Assembly (NCBI GenBank): GCA_043228905.1
Contig: JBHGNT010000006.1
Span: forward strand, 8,308,001-8,372,000
Source of the DNA: Azolla caroliniana
Lineage: Eukaryota; Polypodiophyta
Direction of reading: 5' to 3'
Length of the DNA: 64,000 nucleotides
A model generated the notes under the pieces. It was given only the letters and a program-made list of their open reading frames with translations, was not told where the DNA came from and did no database searches. Below are positions 46,022 through 55,688 of the stretch, piece after piece. Position 1 is the first letter of the stretch. The number at the start of each line of letters is the position of its first letter. Both the position numbers and the translations under genes were made by a program.

Positions 46022-46560
46022 CTACTGGACCAGTTGAGGATCGTGTGCCCACTTGAGGAACTCACCGGTAATACGGTTGATGGCGTCGGTGGAGGCGATG
46101 TCACCAATTTGGGCAATGGCGCTACAACGATCGTGGAGGTGAGGGGGAATTTCGGTGAAACACCAACCTTCACATTCAGAATACTCGGAGTAGACGGCGG
46201 GGATGATGTTGGGGATGACGCCATGGGCCTTCGTGGTGTAGAAGGGAATGCCATCCACCGGCAAATGTAGCGTAGTGCAAACGTCAGCGACGTTGAACTG
46301 GAACTCGACAGGGGTAGCATCCCCGAAGGCGTGCATGCGAACGTGGCTGGTATTGGGGTTGTATCCTGTGAGGAACCGGTTGACTAGCTCGGGAAGTACA
46401 CCCCAAAGGCCAATCGTGAGGAAGAACTTGAGGCCCGGTAGTTACAACGGGTGTTGTTGAACTTGGCTTGAATTACCAAGGAGCCACAGCCGGCGTCAGA
46501 GTAGTACGCGTGGAGGAGCTTGGTGAATGGGGTGGACGCGATCGATTATAACCTGCTAGG
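46022..46560 (-). pseudogene. Unrecognised broken protein-coding region
   Basis: The minus strand reads, across one frameshift near 46390, as a compact protein: AKFNNTRCNY, then FFLTIGLWGVLPELVNRFLTG, MHAFGDATPVEFQFNVADVC, TTLHLPVDGIPFYT and ending FLKWAHDPQLVQ with a stop at 46022. The composition is that of a folded domain (aromatic, Pro/Gly turns). I do not know the family; it resembles the non-gag upstream proteins of some large plant elements only in length and context. Confidence 0.4.
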
Positions 46561-46794
46561 ACAAAGATTAGTATAGCCGTATGAGGGTATACCAATTCTT
46601 ACACTCCCTGGCCCTTGTCTACACAACAATACGACCGACGATAGTGTATTTATTGATTGATGTGAATGACTTATTTTGATTAGTTATAATTATTATAATT
46701 GAAAGTAGGATGAGGTGTTTGGAGGGGTAGTGATATTTATATTTATATTTTAAAGGTACAGACGGGTTAGTGTTTAGGTTGTGTTTGGGTGGCG

Positions 46795-46960
46795 GGGGCC
46801 TCTCGGCGGACTGGGGGTGAGTGGTTCGAAGTTCTTCGAACCGGGAGTGAGTGGTTCAAAGAGGGCTTCTCTTCGAACTGGGGGTGGGGGGTTCAAGGTT
46901 CTTCAAACCGGGAGTGAGTGGTTCGAAGAGTACCTCTCTTCGAACCGGGGCGAAGGGGGC
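46795..46960 (+). repeat. Tandem repeat with TTCGAA inverted motifs
   Basis: GGGAGTGAGTGGTTC(G/A)AAGAG recurs at about 46843 and 46910, 67 bp apart, with related half-units between. TTCGAA-type palindromes (TTCGAAGTTCTTCGAA) lie inside. Confidence 0.65.
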
Positions 46961-47457
46961 CAGGGGGAAGGGGTTCGAAGAGCAACACGAAGGGAGAGTC
47001 GTGAGGGGATGGAACGAGGCTGCGCGTGAAGCAGCCAGATGCGACCGCCGGTGACAAGAGGGCAGCCGAATTGGATGGGAATCCACTGAGGGTTTTGTGG
47101 GGGTTTGGGAAATTTAGGGGCTTTTGGGTGGGGTTGAGGTGGCGGGGGTGGTTGAGGTGTTCGAGTGTTGTTCGAGGGCCTTTGTATGCCTTTAAGGACC
47201 CAAACCTGTGACGTCCTTTCCAGGGGGAAAGGGGGCACCTGTGTGGTAGTGTTATAGGGAATCCGACCTCCTAGTTGTTGAGTCCGGCCGAGGTTCATGG
47301 CCTTAACCTGGGCGGGGTATTTGGTCGATGTCCGGAGTTGTCAGGTGTCTTGTGTAGTCGTGGTATGGTCGTGGGTGGGAAGTCGACTTCATTTCAAGAC
47401 CTAGAAGTGAGTGGCACCTTTGTGCCAACCTTGGGCATGTGTGAGTTCTTTTCTAAC
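46961..47457. other. GC-rich spacer, nothing recognised
   Basis: G-rich plus strand with no credible exon; overlapping short open frames in several phases reflect low stop frequency at high GC. Confidence 0.4.
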
Positions 47458-48035
47458 TCACCAAATAGCACATTCGTTGCGGCTAGGTCCTTCGGCAAAA
47501 ATCACGTGGACGTTCACCCATTTGCGTGGTGTGGATGTCCTTGTTTCGATGTTAATGTTACTCTGGCCTTGGTTGGCTAGTGGTTGGGCGAGTTCTTTTT
47601 GGTTGGGTGGTTTCACGCTCTGGAGGTCATCAAGATTGGTGGAACGTGGTTCAAGTGTTGTTGCAACAAGTTTCTCGGACTTCGCACCATTTGCAGTTGG
47701 GAAGGAAACAATGTTCTTGCTTGGTAATAGGAGACATTCGCTTACGTGATACCAATCCAAACCGAGGAGGCACGGGGTGTACAACACTTTCTGTGGGAGG
47801 ACCCGAACTCGAATTGCATGGCCACTGTATTGTGTCTTGATGTTACACACGAAGGTTCCGAGGCAGCGTGATGTGGAATAATCGAATCTAAGAAAGTTGT
47901 CGTTGCATACTTCGAGGTCCGAGCAACCTAGATGTCTCCATGTTTTGAAGGAGAAAAGGGTTAGTGATGCTCCGGTGTCGATTACCGCCATTAAAGGTAC
48001 ATCATCGGCGAAGCATGGTAGGTGCATCATCAGGT
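47458..48035 (-). CDS. Ty3/gypsy aspartic protease fragment
   Basis: The minus strand reads LMAVIDTGASLTLFSFKTW, the catalytic DTGA motif, followed 70 residues later by LLGLDWYHV, the expected second conserved motif. Asn/Gln/Ser-rich tail after that. The upstream end is cut by the LTR at 48036. The motif is intact, but the rest of the polyprotein is absent nearby, so it is an isolated element piece. Confidence 0.7.
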
Positions 48036-49139
48036 TGTCGTGAAGATCCGTCACTACGCGCGGATCGTGAGGCGGAACCGCCGGGGTTTTGGACCGGAAG
48101 GATTCAAAATCGGTAAAAGCTTTGGTGCAAGCTTTAGCGAGAAAGTACTTAAGATAGATTGGGAAAGAGAGAAGTTGAGATTACACGATTGAGAGAGATT
48201 GATTGAACTTTTAACTTTAGATTTAAGAAACAAGTTACACGATCAATTTGATAACGAATTTCTTCCTCTTAATTTTCATAAAAAAAACTGTGTTTTTTCT
48301 CCTCCCCCTTCCCTCTTTTATAGATGCTCTCATGCATATGATGCATGTGAGGGTACAAGACATGCATAAATTGCATGTTTGCCATTTGGCGCTTATGTAT
48401 TACATGTGGTGCATGATAACCATGTCACTCATTTTAGTTCTCATGTACGAGAATTTACATGTAAAAGTACAATGATAGAAATATAATTTCAACTAAATAG
48501 CATGGCTTAATGGTAAGCCAATTGACTCCTAACTTGGAGGTGCTAGGTTTGAATCCTTACTTGCCCTCCTTGTATATGTAAATATGTATATATATTTATA
48601 TATTTATTTATCTAGTCGTCGGACGCCGGTTCGCCGGATGCCGTCAGTTACCATTGTCATCGCCGGATACCGGTGCATCGCCGGATGCCGTCGGTTACCG
48701 GTGCCTCGCCGGATTGTCGTCGGATGCCGTCGGATCACCGGCTCCATCGTCGGTCCGGTTTTGGTTGGCCAAAACCCTTTACGAGTAGCTAGCCCACCTC
48801 CACTCTTAGTTCAAGTTACCTTGAACTCTCTATGCTCCACACATAGACACAAAGATAATATCTTTTGCTCCACCTTATATATGATGAGAGCTGTATTTGT
48901 CGTGCCTATGTGGGATATCTCACAATTTTCTCCTTTCCTTTTACAAACTTTATACCCTCATATCTTGACATTTAGTTGTCCGTTTCTCGTGTAATAAAAT
49001 GCATTCGAAACCTCCATCATTTTCTACTTAGATATTAAATCTATTTAAAATGTTATCTTCACAATTATTGTACTATGTGATTCATACTCGATGTACGTTT
49101 TATGGGATTTTCACACTATTGCCGAAAATCTTTACGACA
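48036..49139 (-). repeat. Solo LTR of the TGTCG...CGACA family, with a SINE-like insert
   Basis: Plus strand begins TGTCGTGAAGATCCG and ends AATCTTTACGACA; flanks AGGT (48032-48035) and ACGT (49140-49143) fit a 4-bp duplication with one change. TATA on the minus strand near 48315 (ATCTATAAAAGAGGG). It is longer than its relatives (1.1 kb), partly because of a tRNA-like segment and a GC-rich minisatellite inside. Confidence 0.6.
48503..48760 (+). repeat. tRNA-like segment and CGCCGGATGCCGT minisatellite
   Basis: A tRNA-like A box (GGCTTAATGGTAAG) and B box (TAGGTTTGAATCC) lie at 48503-48557. From about 48615 to 48750 the motif CGCCGGAT(G/A)CCG(T/G), with GGTTACCGGTG, repeats five or six times imperfectly. 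Confidence 0.6.
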
Positions 49140-49143
49140 ACGT

Positions 49144-49860
49144 CATTAGAGTTGATCGCCTTAGCCATAGCTGCAAGGTGGGTGTCCCCTTGTCTTTTCA
49201 GTTTCGCTTGCACATTGTGAAGGTCGGTTTCCAGTCGAGCCATTCAGCCTTTGGATGCCTTGAGTTTGGCTTCCACTTCTCGTTGTCGAGCCGTGAGTAG
49301 GGCTTCGAGGGTGAGGGGTCCGTAGTAACGTTTGAGCTTGCTCCTATTGATGAATCCTGGGATGTTGTGTCCTTCAATCGTGCGTATTCGACATGCTCCT
49401 ATCTTGGTAATCTCTGAGACCACATAGGGGCCTTCGCCTCATAATTTGAGGTTCTTTTTGTGTCGTTGAGAGGTGAATTTGAGAGCCATGTCCCCTTCAG
49501 CTAGGTCTTTATCTCTTAATTTGTTGTCGTGCCACGCCTTTCTATTGGATTTCTCTATCAAGAGTGCTTGGAATGCGAGAAGGCGAGTTTCGGTCAACCA
49601 TCCTAGGTTCTCTAGGCGTGACAGGAGGGGGTTCCCATCCATCGTTTTTGGACGGCTATCTTGAGGCTATGGACAGGTAACTCGATGGGCAATACCGCTT
49701 CTTGTCCATATACTAGTTTGAATGGTGTGTGACAAGTTGCTACTTTGTAGGAGGTGCAGAAGGCCCACAATGTCGCTTGGAGTTTGGTGTTCCAATCGGC
49801 TTTGCAATTATCTTCACAAATCGGATCACAAATTGTGTCACCATTTCATGGGGTTCCTAA
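49144..49860 (-). pseudogene. Gypsy integrase C-terminal fragment
   Basis: Minus strand: CTSYKVATCHTPFKLVYGQE, then NRKAWHDNKLRDKDLAEGDM and an SEITKIGACRIRTIEGHNIP-like end. These are the H-x-x-x-x-P-F-x-L-x-Y-G and GDxVL regions seen after a gypsy integrase core. It is broken by stops. It belongs to a different gypsy lineage from the GC-rich family. Confidence 0.65.
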
Positions 49861-50270
49861 TATGTTGCATAGAATTGATCGATTAGATCCTTATGTGGGA
49901 CCAGTCTATGAAATAATTGTATGAATCTAGTAGTTAATTGTTCGAATGACTCGAATGCTCTAAGGCCGTTCTTGGCAAACCAATTTGCCAACGGGCCATG
50001 GAGAGATAACACAAACTCAACAATTTTAGACTTGTCTTCGGTTGCCGCCGACAGTCGTTGAGCACCATGGTTATATTCCCATATTGTTAAGAAATCCCTC
50101 ATGTGCGCCTCTGCATCAGCGCCACCTCGATACTTCGAGTATGGGTAAGGCATATTGTCATCACCCTAGATGTCGTACAAAGAAACTTGTTCAGACTGAC
50201 CTTCATCCAGAGAATTTTCAGTTAAATCGGGAATTGAGGACCACTCCCAATCCTCACGTTGCTACTGCGT
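49800..50270 (-). pseudogene. Gypsy gag fragment
   Basis: Minus strand: MPYPYSKYRGGADAEAHMRD, then IWEYNHGAQRLSAATEDKSK, EFVLSLHGPLANWFAKNGLR and FIQLFHRLVPHKDLIDQFYA, the plant retrotransposon gag (capsid) pattern with W-x-x-N and A-x-x-W-F. Stops at 49857 and about 50166. It lies head to tail with the integrase fragment, so the intervening pol region has been deleted. Confidence 0.7.
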
Positions 50271-50950
50271 AGGTTGACAATTATCAACCAAATCCACTAC
50301 GGTTTGAGTTGTTGAGTGTGTGTGAGGACATTTACGACCTACCAGGCTTTCCGGACTAGGCGACATCCATTCGAACTTGTTCTCTACTGAATGCAGATGA
50401 AACCAGACGTGCCAAAATTATTGTGTTGTTCAACCAACAATCAACTACTAAGACCGACAACATAATAAGGTCGAACGTTCTATCAAGAAATTGTGGAGTA
50501 CGAATGGAATGTAAACAAAATTACTAGGTAACTTACGATATCATATTTATGTATCGTGATCAACTGATTGACATAACATAGTTGCCAGCAGAATAAGACT
50601 GAGTCGAATACATGAGAGATTACTCAACACCTAGGCAATACAAATTTCTACTAACTAATAACTATATTAAACTCAAAACGGAACTGTAGTGTTACAATGT
50701 GTTTTTGGCTCTTGCTTATAGGTAACCGAAAGACAGAATCATCAAGAATTACATCTTGCCTCATCGGCAAGAACTATCCAAAACTTCTAACTAAATTTAC
50801 TTTCTATATTTTTTTATTTAGTCAGCAAAAATGTTGACTCATCGATCCGACTCCAACTCTATATTTTTCGAATGTTGTCAACTCCGATGCTTCTACACTT
50901 GTTCGACTCTTACCCTGACTAACTAACAGACTTGGGCAAACGACAGAAAA
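50271..50950. other. AT-rich spacer
   Basis: No recognised feature. Confidence 0.4.
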
Positions 50951-50957
50951 GGATAGA

Positions 50958-51365
50958 ATGCCTTTTCAGGAAGTATTACCTTTAGAACCTTTCCAAAAAT
51001 GGGTCTTAGACTTTGTTGTTCCATTAAAACCAACTGTTCTAAGAACCGGGAATTGCAATATTAAAGTAACTACAGACTACTATACGAAATGGGTTGAAGC
51101 TAAACCCTTATGGGATAACACGACTGCGTCGACAACGAAATTTTTGTACGAAAACATATGGTGTCGGTTCGACTGTCCGATCAAATTAGTCAATGATCAA
51201 GGTACTCATTTCATAAACAAAATAGTACATGTGTTATCTTCATATTATGCAGTAGTACACAAAAGAGTACTCCGTACAACCCTCAGGCCAATGGATTGGC
51301 CAAATCAACTAACAAAACCTTACAAAGGATTTTAAGAAAAATAGTCAACGAAAACAAAATTGATT
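50958..51365 (+). pseudogene. Gypsy integrase core fragment
   Basis: FQKWVLDFVVPLKPT, then TTDYYTKWVEAKPL (second-sheet region) and LVNDQGTHFINK (second catalytic Asp). The frame is broken after GF and then reads KIVNENKIDW until it is cut at about 51368 by the LTR of the next element. Confidence 0.7.
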
Positions 51366-51530
51366 GGTGTCATGATAACACTTATATACGACTTGGGTTT
51401 ACAAGGAATCAAACCCACAACCTTGTTATATACTTGTCAAGTTCTTAACCATTGTAATGATATATTTATATTTAAAGAATTTATAAACTATATAAAAAAT
51501 TATAAAGTATTCTAGAGTACTCTATGTTTT

Positions 51531-51618
51531 AGAATGTTCTAGAATATTCTAGAGTGCTCTATTATCTAGAACGTTCTAGAATATTCTAGCATAATCTTTA
51601 TTCTAGGACTTTCTAGAA
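51531..51618 (+). promoter_or_regulatory. Three heat-shock elements
   Basis: Inverted nGAAn pentamers in perfect 5-bp phase. Element 1 (51531-51555): GAA, TTC, GAA, TTC, then GAG. Element 2 (51568-51587): GAA, TTC, GAA, TTC. Element 3 (51600-51618): TTC, GGA, TTC, GAA (one mismatch). This is the binding pattern of heat-shock transcription factor trimers. Confidence 0.8.
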
Positions 51619-51633
51619 TACCCTGTTAAGACT

Positions 51634-51641
51634 TATAAATA
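51634..51641 (+). promoter_or_regulatory. TATA box of the heat-shock-type LTR
   Basis: TATAAATA, 16 bp downstream of the last heat-shock element, in the normal position for an RNA polymerase II core promoter inside an LTR. Confidence 0.75.
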
Positions 51642-51874
51642 CACATCTAATAATAAGGGATGAACCAATTTGGTTCAACGCCATTGTAGAGTTCCCTTGT
51701 TGTTTACTCATTGTATTCCATCTTCTAGTGCAATACATTATCTTTACAATACTCTCTCTCTCTCTCTCTCAGTCTTGACAGTTTGAACCAAAAAATTTCT
51801 TTTCTCCCTCATTTCTTTCTCTTCCAAGAACCTTAATAAGTTTCCTTCTTTCTTTTCCTCTTCCCTTGTAAGAT

Positions 51875-53001
51875 ATGGAGTCCATGACCAAACAAGAATA
51901 TATGCGTGTCCTTTCTAAGCTCGACATGCTCGCGAAAAAATTTGTGGCACTAGAGCAAGAAATTCAAAGGCTACTACTCGGGGACCTACAACATGTGAGT
52001 ACCGAGAAAGCACAACAATATGAAGAGTTTTCACAACGAGTTCGCCAACTCAAGGCTACTATATTATCATTATGAGAACAACCGTCGGGGGTTCAAAACT
52101 ACCCCAAAGAACTGAAGATTAGCCTCCCTGCTAAGTTTGATGGTACGAGGTCTCTATCTCGAAGCTTTTTGAATCAAGTACGTTTGGTTATTTAGTTACA
52201 TCCCAATCGATACCCAACGGAAGTTGCTTGTGTGGGATTAGTAGGAACCTTGCTAAGCGGTACAACACTAGCATGGTTTGCACCACTCCTCAAGAAGAAA
52301 TCACCGTTGTTGGAGGATTTTGAGGCGTTTGTTAAGGAGTTTCAAGCTATCTTCGGAGATACCAACAACACTAGGACGGAAATAAACAAGATTTGAAGGC
52401 TCCGACAAGGAGATCATCCCGCGTCGCCTTACGCAGCCAATTTCCGTCTCTTGGCATGCGATATCCCTTGGGATGAGGCAGTTCTAATGGATCAATTCCG
52501 TCAAGGTTTGCGCAATGATGTCAAAGATCTTCTTCTTACTTTTCATGAAGATCCAAAATCTCTTACAGAGACAATTACTCGAGTTGTGCGATGTGATAAT
52601 CGCCTATTTGAGCAACGCTCGAAGCGCCAACAAATGTTGCGCCGTCAACCGAAACAAACATAAGCTTCTATAGTCGTAATGCCTCCACAAGTTTCTAGAC
52701 CCATCACGAGGGATGGCCCAACACCAATGGAAATAGAGTCAACACAACGTCGGGGGCCCTTATCGGATGCTGAGAAGCAACGACGTCGAGCACATTGCTT
52801 ATGTCTATATTGTGGGGGTCCAAGATATATAGCCATGAATTGTCCGTATAAACCTAGACGTCAAGTATACCAAGTAAGTGCACAAGACAACCCTACTTCA
52901 AGCTCCATTATTACTTCTAATAACATAAGTAAGCCTAGTAGTCCATGCCATGAGAATAGATTCGATGTCTTGAGCCAATTAGAGGATGTGTTAAACGAAT
53001 A
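51875..53001 (+). pseudogene. gag of the Tf/Ty3-type element
   Basis: ATG at 51875 (MESMTKQEYMRVL), a coiled coil with EQEIQRLL, then capsid pieces FDGTRSLSRSFLNQVRL, TTLAWFAPLL and DQFRQGLRNDVKDLLL. The zinc knuckle CLYCGGPRYIAMNC has Tyr in place of the His ligand. Stops at 52073, 52195, 52396 and 52663. The rest of the polyprotein follows in broken frames. Confidence 0.75.
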
Positions 53002-53028
53002 ACTCCAGCCAAAATAGGAGTCATTTGG

Positions 53029-53331
53029 TTGGACAATCCAAGATATGTAGAGTTAATTCCTAGTCATGGTTCCATTTCATCAAATCAAGTTAGTCGAGTT
53101 TTTTCTGCAACAGTTGAGCTTAGCACATCGACATGTCATCGAGTCCTAGCCTCTGGCCTCTTATATTCTGGAGCCAAATCTTGTTTCATTGATCGTGAGT
53201 TTGCATTGACACAAAAAATCCTCTTGAATAACCTCCTGAACCTAGTATCCATAGAAGTTATTGATGGCCGTCCCATAGCATCAGGTGATATAGTCGAAGA
53301 GTCTAGAGCCAATTTGTGTAGTTCTTGGTGA
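53029..53331 (+). pseudogene. Protease of the Tf/Ty3-type element
   Basis: LLYSGAKSCFIDREFA occupies the position of LIDSGAxxxFID; the catalytic Asp appears as Tyr. HPLVLGLPWFELHNP, the usual post-protease motif, follows in another frame at 53370-53430. Confidence 0.65.
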
Positions 53332-53332
53332 T

Positions 53333-54871
53333 TTGGCAAGCATAATCTCTTTCAATATTATTCGTAGTCCAAAACACCCATTAGTTCTAGGTCTCCCTTG
53401 GTTTGAACTACATAACCCGAAGATTGATTGGATGAAAAGAACAATTGAGGAATCCCAAGAAAAAAGAAATACACTAGCATCCCTCAACACTCCAATATTT
53501 GATAATGGATTCCATAAGTTATCAACCATCTCTCTCCATCAGTTATGTGAGGAAGGGGGGAACGAGGACATGTTCATATTTGCAATCGTAGCAACTCCAT
53601 CAAGCCCATCACCCATCTTACCGCAGCCGGACGTCCAATTACCAAAAAAATACAAAGAATTTTCAGACGTCTTTGATAAGGTGAAGGCAAATACATTGCC
53701 AGAGCATAGGCCATACGACTACCTTATTGACTTACAACCAGGGAAAGAATCGCCATGGGGGCCAATTTATAATCTCTCACCTATAGAGCTAGAGACTTTG
53801 CGGGAATATATCGATGAGAATCTAACAAACGGATTCATCCGGCATTCTAGACCCCCTGCTGGTGCACCTATCTTCTTTGTTAAGAAGAAAAATAGGTCTC
53901 TTCGGTTGGTCGTGGATTATCGAGGGCTAAACAAAGTGACTATCCGGAATAGATATGCTCTAATATTGATCTCAAACCTTTTGGAATGTCTCAGTGGAGC
54001 AAAATATTTCACAAAATTGGACCTTCGCGGTGCATACAATCTAATTCAGATTCGTCCAGGGGATGAATGGAAAACTGCTTTTCGCACTCGTTATGGACAT
54101 TTCGAGTATACCCTGATGCCATTCGGTCTCACAAATGCGCCTGTAGTGTTCCAGCATATGGCAAATGATATTTTTCGAGATTTTCTCGATATCTTCACTA
54201 TAGTTTACCTGGACGACATTTTGATGTACTCGAAGACTAAAGAGGAGCATGATAAACATGTTCGTCAGGTATTACGTCGACTACGAGAATATGGTCTCTC
54301 CGCAAAATTAGAAAAGTGCATTTTCGGCTAGAATCAAGTGGAGTTTTTGGGGTTTGTTGTATCATCAACTGGTATCTCTATGGACCCAATGAAGGTTCAA
54401 ACAATTTTAGATTGGCAAACACCCCTTTCAGTGCATGATGTACAATGTTTTCTTGGGTTTGCAATTTTTTATTGGAAATTCATTAAAAGTTATTCCAAGG
54501 TCGTGCTTCCGCTCACCCGACTCACACACAAAAATCAACCATTCATATGGAATTCAGAGGCGACCGAGGTGTTCGAAAGTTTAAAACGAGCATTTATAAC
54601 AACGCCTATTTTGGCTCATATTGATCCAAAGAAATGCTTCCTCCTTGAAGCTGATGCATCCAACTTTGCATTAGGAAGTGTTCACAAACTAGAGATGACG
54701 GCCAACTACATCCTATTGCTTTTCATTCCCGAAAATTTGAAGCTGCAAAGATTAATTACGAGATCCATCACAAAGAGCTTCTGGCAATTGTGGATTCTTT
54801 TCAACAATGGCGACATTTTCTGGAAGGTTGTTCTCAGCAGATCATTGTCTACAATGATCACAAGAACCTAA
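53333..54871 (+). pseudogene. Reverse transcriptase and RNase H start of the Tf/Ty3-type element
   Basis: YNLSPIELETLREYIDENL, GFIRHSRPPAGAPIFFVKKK, LRLVVDYRGLNKVTIRNRYA, KLDLRGAYNLIQIRPGDEWK, RYGHFEYTLMPFGLTNAPVV and the catalytic TIVYLDDILMYSKT are all present, so the polymerase motif set is complete in one 332-codon frame (53333-54331). After one stop, FLGFVVSSTGISMDPMKVQT and WNSEATEVFESLKRAFITTP continue. A frameshift near 54680 breaks the RNase H ([11 protein letters not shown]). Confidence 0.85.
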
Positions 54872-55060
54872 CATATTTCCAAAATGCTCGAGTCTTAAGT
54901 CGGCGACAAGCTCGTTGGGCGCAATTTTTAACTCACTTTGACTTTGTAATCATATATCGCCCAAGGATGCAGCAAGGAAAAGTGAATGCTCTTTCTCGAC
55001 GCTCTTATATGGAACTTCGTCCAAGAGAACCAACTTTTGAGCATCAAAAAGTGTCAAGAA
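54790..55060 (+). pseudogene. RNase H C-terminus of the same element
   Basis: [40 protein letters not shown] and [13 protein letters not shown], the normal end of the gypsy RNase H. After [10 protein letters not shown] the sequence is unrelated, marking the 3' truncation. Confidence 0.8.
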
Positions 55061-55065
55061 TCATG

Positions 55066-55440
55066 ACCGGCCACAACCGGTTTATCGTTCGGATGTTTGG
55101 GTGTAGGGAACGTAAAGTAAAATGCACTCAAACATAGTACGAAAACAGAAATAGCACAAGAGACAGAGACACACGATCTTAACGTGGAAACCCAAAATGG
55201 GAAAAATCACGGGAGTCCACAAACCTCGAGAAACAGAATCAGTATGCAAAAAGGAGGAGTACAACTAGAAGCTCTGAGGCAACGACCTCAAGATTCTACT
55301 TCGTCAACAGACGGCTACACAGTTGCACACTATCTCACTCTCATTGACTTACTGTTACACAGTTACAGAGGTAACGACCTTCTAAGTAACTTTTAACAAT
55401 TACTCATCATCACATTATGATTGCCCTAAGTACTATTGGG
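55066..55440 (-). repeat. Copia LTR-like fragment
   Basis: AACGTGGAAACCCAAAATGGG and CACGGGAGTCCACAAACCTC are close to 39183-39235 of the minus-strand copia LTR, and the following ACAAC...GCAACGACCTC segment also corresponds. This is probably a truncated relative of that LTR. Confidence 0.55.
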
Positions 55441-55688
55441 TAAAAGCATGCGAGTGGAAACACTATTATAGCTAATTAGCTACTAAAATGGCCATAGCTA
55501 ATTAGCTATTTGTTTAGCTAGTCTTTTTTGTGGGAAAATCAAATATTTGAAAAACTAATTTATGAAAAAACTCAAATATTTGAACTTCTGTTTCAGACGT
55601 AGTGGAACTTGGGGAATATCACCATCATCTAAGGTCGACTTCAATGTCATCAATTTCCTGTTTAGCCTAAGTCTGATTTTGAACGCAG

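Larger units (their letters stand above)
51368..51780 (+). repeat. 5' LTR with heat-shock-element cluster
   Basis: Bounded by TGTCA and TGACA (413 bp). A minus-strand tRNA-like segment with B-box-like GGGTTTGATTCC is near 51385-51455. Three heat-shock elements, TATA box and CT-rich leader follow. No second LTR was found to confirm the boundaries. Confidence 0.6.
51368..55065 (+). mobile_element. Ty3/gypsy retrotransposon (Tf/Ty3-type), 3' truncated
   Basis: A 5' LTR (51368-51780) is followed by gag, protease, RT and RNase H in order; integrase and the 3' LTR are missing. It is inserted in an older integrase fragment. The sequence ends near 55065 against a copia-LTR-like piece. AT-rich compared with the GC-rich gypsy family. 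About seven stops or frameshifts. Confidence 0.75.

Noticed and set aside
48036-49139. Active host promoter with bidirectional transcription
   Set aside because: The ends, TATA and 4-bp flank fit a solo LTR better; no exon found next to it.
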